From assembly GCA_963555705.1 (NCBI GenBank), contig OY743170.1, forward strand, positions 32,687,362 to 32,751,361: 64,000 bases of DNA, given 5' to 3'. The DNA is from Ligustrum vulgare. Its lineage: Eukaryota > Streptophyta > Magnoliopsida > Lamiales > Oleaceae. Positions 25,331 through 36,184 of the stretch are shown here, piece after piece (the first letter of the stretch is position 1; each line of letters starts with the position of its first letter). The notes beneath the pieces are model-generated. The model worked only from the letters and a program-made list of their open reading frames with translations, did not search any database and had not been told where the DNA came from. The translations under genes and the position numbers were made by a program.

Positions 25331-27080
25331 GATAATACAAATAATACGATCATATCACAATAGCACAGATAACAGATTACCTTATGTAACCTCAATGTAT
25401 TAATGAAATATCTATTGGGCAATAAAAATTTCTTTGCCTGATGAATAGAGGTTAAAACAATGATTCATTATTTGTGCTCTCCTATTCGATGTGTACGTGA
25501 AGTTAAAAGTGCAGAACAACACCATGTGACCTAAGAATCTACTATATAATACACAGATACATATTCACTTATTGGTGTCTGATGTTTTATGTTTCCTCCG
25601 CAAATCCAACTAGAGATGATTTTTGTTGCTATTGTGGTGAATTTGGTTCTAGACAACTTGTGACATGATCTGACTTCTATATTGAAATCGTGGAAAGTTG
25701 GCATAGGGGGTTTGTGATTCTGCTCTTCGACATTTTGTGCGATTAATAAAATCCTCCCCTCACTAAAAGTTCATCAGAGAGACCAACTTCATATGGAAAG
25801 GTTGTCATAAAAATATGTGGTTAAAATTAATTGTTAAAGTTGACTTGAAATCAAAATCAGATTTTAATCTGAACACAACAGAGGCTAAATGATTTTAAAG
25901 AATTTCAATTTTCAATGCTTCATATATTAACTTTCTTTATGAAATATTTGATTTCATTGACATCTTATTTTTTTTAAAATATAGATAAAAATGCACATTT
26001 ATGATGTTACGGGTAGGCATAGCTCCAAAACATACCGTAGCATCATTTAGCATATACAAAATCCGTGGTACATGTGGCCTATGCAACCAAGATAGATCTT
26101 GTTGAGCCTCAATGGCTGTCACATGATTTCTTCATAAAATGGAACAGATTGGAGATGTTGGAAGTGACAAACCCTAGCTTACCCCTTGCCTAAACCACAA
26201 CCCAAACCGGCTCAACTCGACTTGAATTGGTTCGAGTCGGTTGTATTGTTAAAAAGGTTGGTTTGGGTTAGGCTCAAAACCAACCCAATGTCCATCCCTA
26301 GTACCAATCAATACTTTAAGAATATTTCAAGATAACAATGCTAGCACATTATAAACGCATTAAATGAGACAGCATGGGAATTAACTCTGGGCATCGCTCT
26401 AAAAATGCTTTAAATCTCGCACAATCATAAAATAGACAACCAGCACACAATTTATTTTGTCCATGATAGCTCGTTTTAGTATATCTTAATGATAGCTAGG
26501 TTTTTAATATTCTCAACTATTTATCTTCTAGTTGAAAATTCAAACACTATAGTGCATTCTTAATCAAAAATATATTGAGGAAACGATAAGAATATTAAAG
26601 ACAAATAATTTGGGAAAATGGTTTATTTTTAGTCCCTATTTGATGGGGACTAGAATCAATTTTTTAGCAGACTTTGATGAAAAGTTCATGAGAAGTGTGG
26701 TTAAATAGTTGTGGGACCCATGAAATACATGATTGTAATCAATTATTGACTTCGATTTAATATGTGACGATTTAGTATTTTTTTCATTCATCCCCATTCA
26801 ATCAAAAAATACTTTCGGTAAAGTCATCAATAATTTACTTTTATTATCAAGTACATCAATAGTAAAGTGTGTATTAAACATTACGGGTGATGAATGATAT
26901 TACTCCGCCATTTAAACTAATTTCAATCTTTATACTAATTTTGATATATTACATTTTTAAAATAATTTTTTGTATACTTTTTAAATATAACTAGTGGAGA
27001 ACTTGTACGTTGTACAAAAATTGTTTTACAGTCGAATTTATTAACGTTATTCTAATATAATGTAAAGAGAGTTTTTTGCA
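25331..27080. other. Unassigned flanking DNA
   Basis: No gene can be supported beyond one possible exon at 26036-26115. A short pyrimidine/purine-rich stretch of common genomic-repeat character lies at 26160-26310. Otherwise AT-rich sequence without recognisable structure. Confidence 0.4.
26036..26115 (-). other. Possible host exon, unidentified
   Basis: On the minus strand an 80-bp stretch lies between an acceptor-like TGTGACAG and a donor-like GTATGT. One frame is open throughout and encodes a well-mixed peptide that includes WLHRPHVPRILYMLNDAT, unlike the low-complexity chance ORFs nearby. I do not recognise the protein family and see no neighbouring exon with a matching phase. It could be the debris of a gene disrupted by the insertions to the right, or chance. 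Confidence 0.25.
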
Positions 27081-27246
27081 AATTACTGAGTTTGAAAAGC
27101 ATTTTTGAAAATTGTGTTGTAATAATTAATTACAACCAATATATTATATATCATATCTAACGTAATTACTGAGTTTGAAAAGCATTTTTGAAAATTGTGT
27201 TGTAATAATTAGTTACAACCAATATATTATATATCATATCTAACGT
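27081..27246. repeat. 83-bp tandem duplication
   Basis: Copy 1 is 27081-27163 and copy 2 is 27164-27246; they differ at one position seen by eye (AATTAATT versus AATTAGTT). It lies about 180 bp left of element D. Confidence 0.95.
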
Positions 27247-27428
27247 ATAGCAATGATGATGTATACACCAATTAATAATGTCTAGCATATTTACATAGAT
27301 TTCTGTATCAGGTTTTCGCTGACATATTAATTCATATTGTCACTGCCTAGATATTAAGCATCGTACTATAAAGATCAAAGCTTCGTGGATGCCATTGTTT
27401 CTTTAAATACAGGTCTAACATGTCTTAC

Positions 27429-27702
27429 TGATAAGTACGTTTTTCGTACTTATCTTGGTTTTAAATTTAGACAATTGTAAGTGTTTTAGGATGTGATATT
27501 GATAAATTATTGTTTATTTTGTTTGTTTTAGGAAAAACTCAATTTTGGATGCGTTTGGAAGCTAAACGAAGGAACTAGACTAAAATCGCGCAAGAAGGAC
27601 TATTTGCAAACAATTCATAGATAAGACGAACGACGAAATGAAGAACTAAAATGTCAAGAATTTAATTGCAAAGTTGAAAAGAGTCAAGGGACCTCTCTAT
27701 TG
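27429..27702 (+). repeat. 5' LTR of element D, left piece
   Basis: Aligns with 57278-57552 of the 3' LTR (shared words such as GGATGCGTTTGGAAGCTAAACG) until GAGTCAAGGGACC, where viral or unaligned sequence begins. It continues at 38284. Confidence 0.88.
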
Positions 27703-27739
27703 AAAATTCAAAATTACCCTTAATGAATAAATTGCAAGG

Positions 27740-28126
27740 TATATCCTTTCTTTATTCTGATTGATTTAACTCAAGACTAATTATTTGGACCTTTTGTAAC
27801 TTCTTCAATAGTTCTAAATACTCTTTGTATTTTGATAATTTTTCAAGGGCTTTGGGATGATCTTACTTAGTTATATATCCTAATATTATTCCTTCTGAAA
27901 CTTCTTCTATATCCTTATGTTCGAGTGATATATTATAAACTATATTTATATTTTTGGCAGTTTCAACAGAGTTGAATCTTATATTATTTATGCAAGCGTA
28001 ATCAATATCTTTAACAGAATATATGCCTTGATATTTTTCAGTAATAGTTAATAAAAATGAAATATCTTTATCATCCAAATACAGTTTATCACAATCAGTA
28101 GAAGTGGATGCTTGTGAAGTGTTCAT
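27740..28126 (-). pseudogene. Viral small ORF (homologue of 61754-62164), truncated
   Basis: Starts at an ATG (28126) with the peptide MNTSQASTS and stays open to 27863. It is recognisably the same protein as the intact 136-codon ORF of the second viral segment (MDTSQASTS start, shared FLL, KDI and LGYITK words). The end is broken. Small acidic protein of unknown function; I cannot tie it to a described caulimovirid ORF. It lies downstream of the promoter and leader, upstream of where the circle would continue to the primer site. Confidence 0.7.
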
Positions 28127-28324
28127 AAATTCAAATGATCAAGTTGATCAGGATTATGTCTAACTATTCTATTTTCTTGATCTAAGGTTCTTAAAACTAC
28201 ACTTGGGAATCTAATTTCAGTATTTTCTTGTAACCAAATTAGATGTTGTTGTTGTTCGTACTAATGATATCTGATAGTATTTAGTATTTTTTTCCCACTT
28301 TTCTTGATTATTTTCTTATTTTAA

Positions 28325-28423
28325 TTATCTGAGAAATTTCTCCATCTCTCTGGATCTTAAATCAAAGGTATTATCTTTACCTATTCTAAGTCTCTCAATA
28401 TCTTCTCTATCATCATTGTTCAT
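28325..28423 (-). pseudogene. Viral small ORF upstream of the MNTSQAS ORF, 32 codons
   Basis: ATG at 28423, charged N-terminus (MNNDDREDIERLR), stop at 28325. The following 200 bp before the next ORF contain several stops in every frame, so this is probably the surviving front of a longer coiled-coil-type protein, positioned like the MSGYTIEG ORFs of the second segment. No family recognised. Confidence 0.4.
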
Positions 28424-29218
28424 AATTAAAAATAACAAGAATGTGGAAGCATATGATTAAAAGCATGTAATCAAAGTATGCAAATGGTAGTAAGTAAGCT
28501 TACAGTAATCAAATAGAAATAAGCAGCTTTCCCTCTAGTGTCTTCCTATAGCTGCCTTGCATGTACTCAATCAATCCTTTTAATCAAATGAATATTTGAT
28601 ATTTTTTAATAAATTGGGTCCACAACTGCTTCCGCAAAAAAAAATTTCAATCAAGGTTGCACTTCTCACTCTAGAGAACTAGTCGTGTTTCTACAGACGC
28701 TATCTCACAGTATTCAGAGTCTCTATTTTCACCCCTATCTCGACTCCTTTCAGGAAGACCTTACTTAGAACTTTTCCAAAATTACAAGTTTTAAAACTGA
28801 AACAAAGCTCAAATATTATCCCAAAACTTCACAACACATCAAAAAGCTGATGGAATTTCTGCTGAGTGACAAATTCTTCAAAGAAGAAAATTCATTTTGG
28901 AAAATATCAATATTGCTGTGGGTCATGAGAAACTTAACGAAAACCCTTTTAAGAAAGTTTTGACAAAAACTCAAACATCATTTCATTCATAGATTGACAT
29001 TGTACATACTGCAAACTACATACAGACACCTTTGGTACTCACCTTATGAAGTTTAGAACTCCATAAGTGATTACCTTATTACAAGCTTTGATATCTTCAG
29101 ATTATCCATCAATATTTTTCTTGAATACAAGTGATGTAAACAAGTTTTTAATAATAATAAAAGAGTACAAGTTCTTGAATAAGATATTTCAGGATGCATC
29201 TTCACTGAATCTCTTCCC
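28424..29218 (-). other. Viral leader, non-coding
   Basis: About 800 bases between the promoter TATA box and the first small ORF, without a usable reading frame; long untranslated leaders are usual in this virus family. Confidence 0.5.
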
Positions 29219-29219
29219 C

Positions 29220-29227
29220 CTTTTATA
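29220..29227 (-). promoter_or_regulatory. Pararetroviral TATA box (segment 1)
   Basis: On the minus strand CTCTATAAAAGG is followed by a purine-rich start region, 1.2-1.5 kb after the start of the transactivator-like ORF and before the leader: the position of the pregenomic RNA promoter. Confidence 0.6.
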
Positions 29228-29410
29228 GAGGTCCTGGATTATTTTCCTTCTATCCTTTTTGGTGACAAGAAATGACTATTATCTCTTCTGCAATAAATTT
29301 CTTGTTGAGTAGTCATCAACCACTTTTTTCGGTGCATTTATCTTTCTTTCTTGCTAGCTGGCTGGCTTCAATAACTCTTGACAAGTTATCTTCTGGATTG
29401 TGACAAAACA

Positions 29411-29548
29411 CCATATCTTTTCTTTAATAAAGAGACTTTATTAAAGTAGTGAGTGAAAAGTCTTTGTCATGGTAGCTACCTTTCATTATCTTCTTGTTGT
29501 TTAGTGACCATAGTTTTTCTTTAATAAATGACTTTATTAAAGTAGTGA
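29411..29548 (-). promoter_or_regulatory. Duplicated upstream promoter element (segment 1)
   Basis: Two near copies (29411-29452 and 29508-29548, plus-strand coordinates) of a 41-42 bp block with CTTTAATAAA and ACTTTATTAAAGTAGTGA, about 97 bp apart and 180-320 bp upstream of the viral TATA box. Each holds a palindromic CTTTAATAAAG-like core. Confidence 0.55.
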
Positions 29549-29571
29549 TAAAGGGTCACTATTTGGCAGCA

Positions 29572-30771
29572 TTATTTTTCCATCCTCGAGTTAAAGAACT
29601 CTGCTGGGAATTCTGTACTATCGAGTGATGCATGGCACATATCTTCAACAAGACACTGTTCACACCTATGCTCTAGATGGTCCCACATTATCTTGCATAG
29701 CTCTTTGCGCATAGTTTCACTTCCACTTACTTCATTGATAATAATTTTGTCAAATTCACAAATATCTGGTTCTTTAGATGGCAATCTTACATTGGAGTAG
29801 ATTACATGATTATTTGAAGGATATAACCAATTTTTTCTTTTTCAGAAATAACTTGACTTAAATTATCAAATATTTCTTTATATCCTTTAGCTCTTCTGTA
29901 AGAAATCATGTTAAAAATATCTTCATATATAATTTTAACAACTTTTTGGCTAGTTGGTAAGAAGTGTTGGTTTGTGATCCTTATCTTGATACAATGAAAT
30001 GATGGGATCATTGTTTCTTCATATTTATCCCATTCCATTGTAGCTGAAAAGAATCGGATATATATGTTCGTACTTTAGATAATTTGAGTAAATCTTCGGA
30101 TTGCCTTTTTAACATCTATGGGAAGTTTTGAAATTTCCCGTAGATATTTGCTTGGATAAATGCAGAGTACATTCCCTAATTTAAAGCAATTTTGAACCCA
30201 ATTAGTTGGCGCTCCTAGATAGAAATTTATCTTGTTGTATTTTACACAGTGTAGGGTCTTCATCCATTTCCCTACTTCGAGATTCCAATCTGATAGTATA
30301 TTGAAAATAACAATAAAGAAGAGAGTTTCCTCATAGTTATCTTTGTTTGGTAATTTTTGTTCATGGCAAATTTTTACCACATCTTTTGGATTTATTTTCT
30401 CAATACGGGTTTTTGGAATCAATTTCATTCCTCTGTGAAGAGGTTTCCATAACCTTCTTGGTATCTAGATTATCCTTCTTGAATGAAGGATTTGTATCCG
30501 TCTCCATATTTTTAGTACAAACATTAGGATTAATTTTTCCCTGTGAGGGGGTTCCTAATATTATTTTATCTTTTCCTTTATCCTCGGGAAGAGCGCTAGT
30601 ATTCATAAGACCCGGTGAAAGGTTACTAGACTTTGTACAAGTATTTTCTGTTGAAGGGGCTATCTTGGTATTGCCTAGAAGTCTTTCTTGCATATTTTGA
30701 ATTTGCATCTCCAAGCAAGATACTTTAAGTTCAAGTAACTGGACTTTTGTCTTTAATTCCTTCAGCTCCAT
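29572..30771 (-). pseudogene. Transactivator/viroplasmin-like ORF, broken
   Basis: Starts at the ATG at 30771, overlapping the end of RNase H by 41 bases. The N-terminal 50 residues are a Leu/Lys/Glu-rich probable coiled coil (MELKELKTKVQLLELK start), followed by a Ser/Thr/Lys-rich linker. The core lies in open pieces 30428-30075, 30038-29802 and 29784-29572 in different frames, so at least three frame breaks are present. The assignment rests on position after RT-RNase H and general appearance. In related viruses this protein enables translation of the polycistronic RNA and forms inclusion bodies. The copy is dead. Confidence 0.6.
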
Positions 30772-32005
30772 CTCTGCTAAGATAATCAGGAAGAAAGTTA
30801 GACTGTCCTTTAATATATTCAATATCAAACTTGAAATATGAAAATCATATTTGGATTCTGATAATGTATCTATTGGCAATAGATGGATCAACATTATTTT
30901 TCAAAAATGCTTTAACTTGTGTATTATCAGTTCTAATCAAGAACTTTTTTGGTAACAAGAAATCTTCATATTTTTGTACTCCTCGTTTCACAGCAATGAG
31001 TTCTTTTCTATTTGTTTCATACCCCGTTTCAACTTCTTTGAATGATCCTGATGTATATCCTACAAGTATTTCAGGACAAGAATAATTCTTTTTACATTTA
31101 TATTCTTTATGATTCTTTTTTACCTTAAGTACTGCTCCCCGTAGTTATCTGAAGTGTCGGTTTCAAGGATAAAGAAATCTTATTCTTGTGGGATAACAAG
31201 TTTTGGTAGATTTTTTAATTCATCTTTTACCTTCCTGATGTTTTTGCCATCTTGTCCGCATTACTTTTTTCCTTAATTTTGGAAGAAAATAATTTTTTAA
31301 CTTGGCACAATTTTCAATAAATCCTTCAGCATAATTTAATATACCGAGGAAACTTTGTAAATATTTTTTATCTTTGATTTCTTCAGGAAAATCTTGAAGT
31401 TTTTCACCAATATGAGATTGTAGTTGCAATTCTCCTTCTTTTATAAATAATCCAAGAAATTCTATCTCTGTTTTTGCTATCTCAGCTTTCTTTTGAGAAA
31501 ATGTAATATCATGTTTTTCAAGATATAACAAAACTTTTCAAGATGTTCAATATGTTTGTTCATATCTTTTGAATAAATAAATAAATCATGTATGTAGACA
31601 ATACAAAAATGAGTGATAGGTTTTATTATCTCATCCATTCTTCTTTAGAATATCTGTGGTGCATTTTTCAATCCAAATGACATTACATTCCATTCAAATT
31701 GGCCTAAAGGATTAGAAGTGCTAAATGCAGTTAAAGGTTTGCTATCTTCTATGAGCATAATTTGCCAAAACCCTGATTTACAATCGAACTTTGAAAATGT
31801 CTTCTTGTTCTGTACTTGTTTAATAAGGATGTCCTTATTTGACATGTAATATCCATCAAATTTTGTAACTTCGTTTAGCCTTTTATAGTTAATCACCATT
31901 TTGACTTTTCCTCTTTTTATTTCACTATGTTTCCTTACCATAAATGCTGGACTACTATGGGGACTTTTACTGGGCATAATTAGTTTGGCTTCTAGTAATT
32001 CTTTT
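30731..32005 (-). pseudogene. Caulimovirid RT (C-terminal part) and RNase H, broken
   Basis: RT begins in this piece at about residue KELLEAKLI, with MPSKSPHSSPAF and DCKSGFWQI recognisable (31977-31645). A stop (C to T) sits at 31648. The catalytic motif reads YIHD instead of YIDD (near 31590), so the first catalytic Asp is lost. Open piece 31531-31220 holds the thumb/connection (FLGILNYAEGFI). RNase H is scattered over frames: ETDTSD near 31165, RTDNTQVKAF near 30925, and its end at the TGA 30731-30733. The N-terminal part of RT lies beyond the LTR insertion, at 34202. Confidence 0.85.
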
Positions 32006-32219
32006 TGTTAACTTATTTAGGTTGACAATTTCTATTTTTCTACATAGTGTAATTTAAGTAAATTTAATTTAATTACTATACACGTGTGTTTAGTAATTCA
32101 TTGAGTTTAATTAAATTACTCGATTCTTTCTTGGACTATTAAGTATGTTTATCTCCTATATTTTGGAATAACTGTCTCATGATAATTGATAACGTTTGGA
32201 GACTTATCTTGTTTGATAA

Positions 32220-33234
32220 TGATGAGTATAAATTTTATTCATACCCGAGCCTTCACAAAAGCCTCAAGCCTGAGCTCTTTGACAAAACATAATCTCCTAA
32301 GCAAAATGTGTTACCCCGAGGACCACCATGAACCCGAGGAGGCTCTCAACCCCGACCACATGAATATCACCCTATATTATATTTTTTATTCCCGAGGAAG
32401 ACCTCAACCTCGACCACCATAAACCTGAGAATGACCTCGAGCCCGAACACATGAATATTATCCCATATTACATCTTGATACCCCCGAGAATGTCCTCAAC
32501 CCCGACAATCATTTATACCTCAAGCATATCCTTTGCCTCATTCCCGAGCACTTAAATATTTAACCACGTCATATCTTGGTATCCCTGAGCAACATATGAA
32601 TCCTCGAGGCCGAGCACTTGAATATTACACCACACTCCGTATTGAGAACCCCGAGGACATGAACAACCCCTAGGAGAATATAACCCGGATCACACTCAAA
32701 ACGCCCATGGTGAAAACATTGCCCCGACCACTCATAATACCCCGAGGATAGAATACCTCGAGGAGATATATCTAACCAAAAAGGTGCATGATGTGCTCGG
32801 GGTACATGATGCTCGGGTCATGCCTCTCGTTGATCGGGTAGGACTTGATCTGACACGTGGAGTCCACAACCTCCTAATCTCAATAGAACTCATCTTCCAA
32901 CAGAACCCTATATGGGACTTACAAACTTATCCCTAATAATTAGGAAGATGATTCCTCAAAGGACTCATGCCTAGTTTCAAGCACCTTAGTCATACAAGGA
33001 TTCAATTACACACCTCTATAAATACTCGCCTCTCAATCACAATTCAGGTACACAATTATCTCTACAATTTATAGCCTCTTGCATAAATTTTCTCCTTCCT
33101 CTTTACTGACTTAAGCATCGGAGGGGCTACGAAGACACACCTCCTCGCCTTTATTGCAGGTATTCGGAGATCTAGATCGTGCCTGTTTACTGTCCAAACT
33201 CGGAATATTCCAGGTGCGATTTTTAGCATCATCA
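32220..33234 (+). mobile_element. Tat-like Ty3/Gypsy solo LTR nested in the Copia-like LTR
   Basis: Perfect 6-bp inverted ends TGATGA/TCATCA and a perfect target duplication GATAA (32215-32219, 33235-33239). A promoter-like CTCTATAAATAC lies at about 33017-33028. The word GACTTAAGCATCGGAGG at 33108-33124 is typical of LTRs of the Tat/Retand group. The left half holds degenerate repeats built on CCCGAGGA and GANCACNTGAATATT. No coding sequence. The solo state implies LTR-LTR recombination after insertion. Confidence 0.82.
32354..32645 (+). repeat. Degenerate repeats in the Tat-like LTR
   Basis: The phrase GANCACNTGAATATT followed by a CCATATTACATCTTG-like tail recurs at about 32354, 32445, 32546 and 32612 (spacings 91, 101 and 66 bp), separated by CCCGAGGA/CCTCAACC words. 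Confidence 0.6.
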
Positions 33235-34201
33235 GATAAGTATTGTGATAATGGTATTCTTGAGCCAAAATTCTATCACTTATCACTCTTGATAAGGATT
33301 CAAGATAAAGAATATCTTGATTGGCCAAAAATCTTGTTCCAAGTCTTGGTGTCCAAGTTTGATTTTATCACTTATGGTAAGATCTTTTATTTCATAACTA
33401 ACTTTGATTATCTTACCTTATCTTCACTTATGGTAAGATTCTTTAACTTATGATTATCTTACCTTATCTCTAATTATTCTTGATTTAATTGTAGGTAATA
33501 GAGATTTTGTGCAACTAGGATTCTTGATGGACAAGCAATCCGATTGCACTTAAATAAGGGAGACTTGGACGATTTTCCTAGATGTACAGGAAGCCAAAAT
33601 TCGTGTGGTGTACTAAAACATACAAGACTTCTACATTCTTGAGACTTTGGTTCTTTGGGAGAAGATTTTCAATCACTATGAGAAGAAAAGACTTTCAGCC
33701 AGAAGATCAAATAAGAGGTTTGGATTGAGATCGAACGGAAGTTCGAGTTTGCTGAAGATCGTTGCAGTTTCAAAGAAAGCTACTGAAGAGTGGTGGGACG
33801 CCAGCTCATATTACGCGCCATAGAAGAATCAGGGAGTGATTTATTTCTTGGGTGTTTGATAAGTTTATGCGTAGTTTTATCTTATAGCTTATATTGATCT
33901 GTGTAAAAAATTTCTTATATAGTGATTGATTTTTATCCTCAGGGTGTGGGGACGTGGGTTTTCCCTATTAGGGTTTTTTCCACGTAAAGCTCAAATATTT
34001 CGTTTTTGTCTATTTACATTTCTGCATCGTTTATACTGGTATGTTCACGTTTTATAATCCAGACGAATCTGCATCAGCAAGATTCATTTGGTCTTGCGCT
34101 AAAAGAAATCTTCACGTTTTACTGATAATTCATAACTTTCTAGACAAATCTGTGACAGTCAGTTGTGTCTTAGTTAAAAATTAGACAACTTTAGTTTTTC
34201 A

Positions 34202-34430
34202 TTTTTATTTGAATTTTAAATTCTTCTTGGTCTTCACCACTTTATCTCATCGGTTTAACTCTTACTACAGTATCTGGTTTTATAAGCTCTATCTTGGCTT
34301 TAACCTTATCTGTATCCCATTTTTCTAATGTGTTTTCAGAATAAGTTTCAAAAATTTCTTTTCTAAGTTTTTCTAACTTATCTTCTATTGTCATTTTTAG
34401 TACATTGAAACGTTTAAATTTTTCTGTACT
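34202..34430 (-). pseudogene. Caulimovirid RT, N-terminal part
   Basis: On the minus strand an open piece starting at about 34395 reads from an EDKLEKLRKEIFE-like segment to KPMR then a stop, then GEDQEEFKI up to the LTR insertion. KPM followed by an EEF-like segment before the KELL stretch is the usual entry into caulimovirid RT. The rest lies at 30731-32005. Confidence 0.75.
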
Positions 34431-35360
34431 CCAACATCCACCACGTTGGGTTGAGGGGCTCTGATGATTAATTTCTTTCTAAGCTATGCTTACGGCTCTT
34501 GTGATTTTAGGTGTAAATATCTTATGTGCACAAGGTGTTGTAAACATATATTTATCAATAAATTGAGTAAAAGGTGCATATTTTAATAGGAAATTTTGTC
34601 CTAATAAAATATCACATCCAATTTTAGTTGATATATATATTATCAACAAATACTTCTCTAAGAGATATTAGAAAAGGTATTTGTGTAGCATATTTGCTAT
34701 ATATTATCTTGTTTCCTCCTGTTGTTGTAGCAGTTACAACTTTCTTTGAGTCACATTTCCAATATTCTGATGGTATTACATTTGGTAAGCAAATGCTTAT
34801 TGTACTTCATGTATCTAAATAATCATGAAATTTTATTTTAAAATAATTTTTAAAATTGAGTATAACTTCAATATATGGACTCATGGGATTGGTATTTATT
34901 ATGCTCTCCATGGTAACAATGATCTCATATTTTCATCTATCCTTGGTATAATAATTGGATTTCCTTCAAGTGTTATTTTTATATATCCATGACATATCTT
35001 GTAAGGGCTTACTTTCCCAATAAAGCTCATTCTTAGTAATATGGGTGTTTGGCTAAGTCCATAATTATCATCCTTATATAAGATTATTTTCGTTTTATGT
35101 TCACCTTGATTTTCTCCTATAATTATAAGAGTGAAACTCAGGTATCTTTTTATTTCAAGGTTATGTCCTAAGCAATCTTTAAAGATATATTTTTGTGGTA
35201 ACTCATAATCTTGTAGGTATATAACAAATTTAGCATCTACATGATTTTTATTGCTCCTGTATCTATAAGGACAAGAAGATCATTCTTGATCACTTCTTGG
35301 TTGATATATCTAGTCTTGATATAATACTGTGAGCTTGTTGGTTCATCAATATTTTGGTTT
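34431..35360 (-). pseudogene. Viral aspartic protease region
   Basis: The active-site motif LIDTGA is at 35252-35269 (minus strand). It follows the movement-protein C-terminus and precedes RT, the caulimovirid position. A stop and frame change fall directly after the motif, and the downstream half is only recognisable piecewise. In the virus it would cut the polyprotein. 34431-34900 contains no clear domain. Confidence 0.7.
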
Positions 35361-36184
35361 TTAAGTCATTTTATATTACCTCTAGGTGGGAATCTTGCAA
35401 TAATATTTTCTCCTTGTAGCCTCACACTACATTTTCTTATTATTCTTCGCTCAGAATTAATTTCTTTAGCTTGTTTGTGAAAATCAAGCATTATTTGTTC
35501 TGGTATTATAATTTCATGTTCCTTATATTTTTTAGGCGGAATATATTGTGCCAATTCATCAAAATCTTTGTATATTATTATGTTATATGTTATTTTCCTA
35601 AAATTGCTATGATGGCTAGTACTAAAAGCAAATATTGATTATATGCTTTTACTAATAGCCTTACTTTTACGTAACATTTTCAAGTTTCCAATTCTATAAT
35701 AGAGATTGAAACTTTGGTATATATTTTCATCTGTTATTGAGATTGCATAATTTGCTTTTACTGTAAATATTATTTTCTGATAAACTAGATTTCCTACAAC
35801 AGTTCCTAATAGAGCATCTATAGGATCTTGTAGAATTCTGTTATCCATGCAATAAATTTCAATTGGTATATTCATACATTCTCTAAAGAATCCTTTAATC
35901 ATAACTTGGACTCCTCCAATTTCAATACATTTTAACTTCTTCCTAATATTTTCTAGGATATTTGATAATTTTTGTTTTACTCATTCTTTAGTAATTATTG
36001 GGATTCTGGTTTTTCCCACTACATCTTTAATGTTAATTGGGATTTCTTTATAATTCATACTTACAATTGTTTTTTTCATCCTAGGGAGTATTCCTAAGAA
36101 TCCTTGATGAAATACATCTTTTTCTTGTAAGTCTAAGATTCTTTTAATTATCTCCTTATATCTTTTGCTATCAAATGTAATTTC
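35361..36184 (-). pseudogene. Viral movement protein (30K superfamily), broken
   Basis: Open pieces 35902-35639 and 35554-35366. The core shows IGGVQVMIKGFFRE, a DNRI segment, LLGTVVGNLVYQK and NYAISITDEN, which fits the 30K movement proteins of caulimovirids in order and spacing. A SHHS-like segment and a Lys-rich tail follow. An in-frame stop interrupts the N-terminal part near 35980. It directly follows the capsid region, as in viruses with a capsid-movement fusion. It would enlarge plasmodesmata for cell-to-cell spread; not functional here. Confidence 0.78.

Larger units (their letters stand above)
32006..34201 (+). mobile_element. Copia-like solo LTR inside the viral RT region
   Basis: Begins TGTTAACTTA and ends TTTTTCA, flanked by CTTTT (32001-32005) and TTTTT (34202-34206), a 5-bp duplication with one mismatch. 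The viral reading frame on either side fits together when this piece is removed. Without the nested LTR it is about 1.18 kb. Near its 3' end (33960-33990) it has a GGGTTTTTTCCACGTAAA box, common near the end of plant Copia LTRs. No coding sequence. Class assignment is tentative; orientation follows from that box. Confidence 0.65.

Noticed and set aside
34628..34822. Plus-strand ORF in the viral protease-RT region
   Set aside because: A shadow of the minus-strand viral coding sequence.
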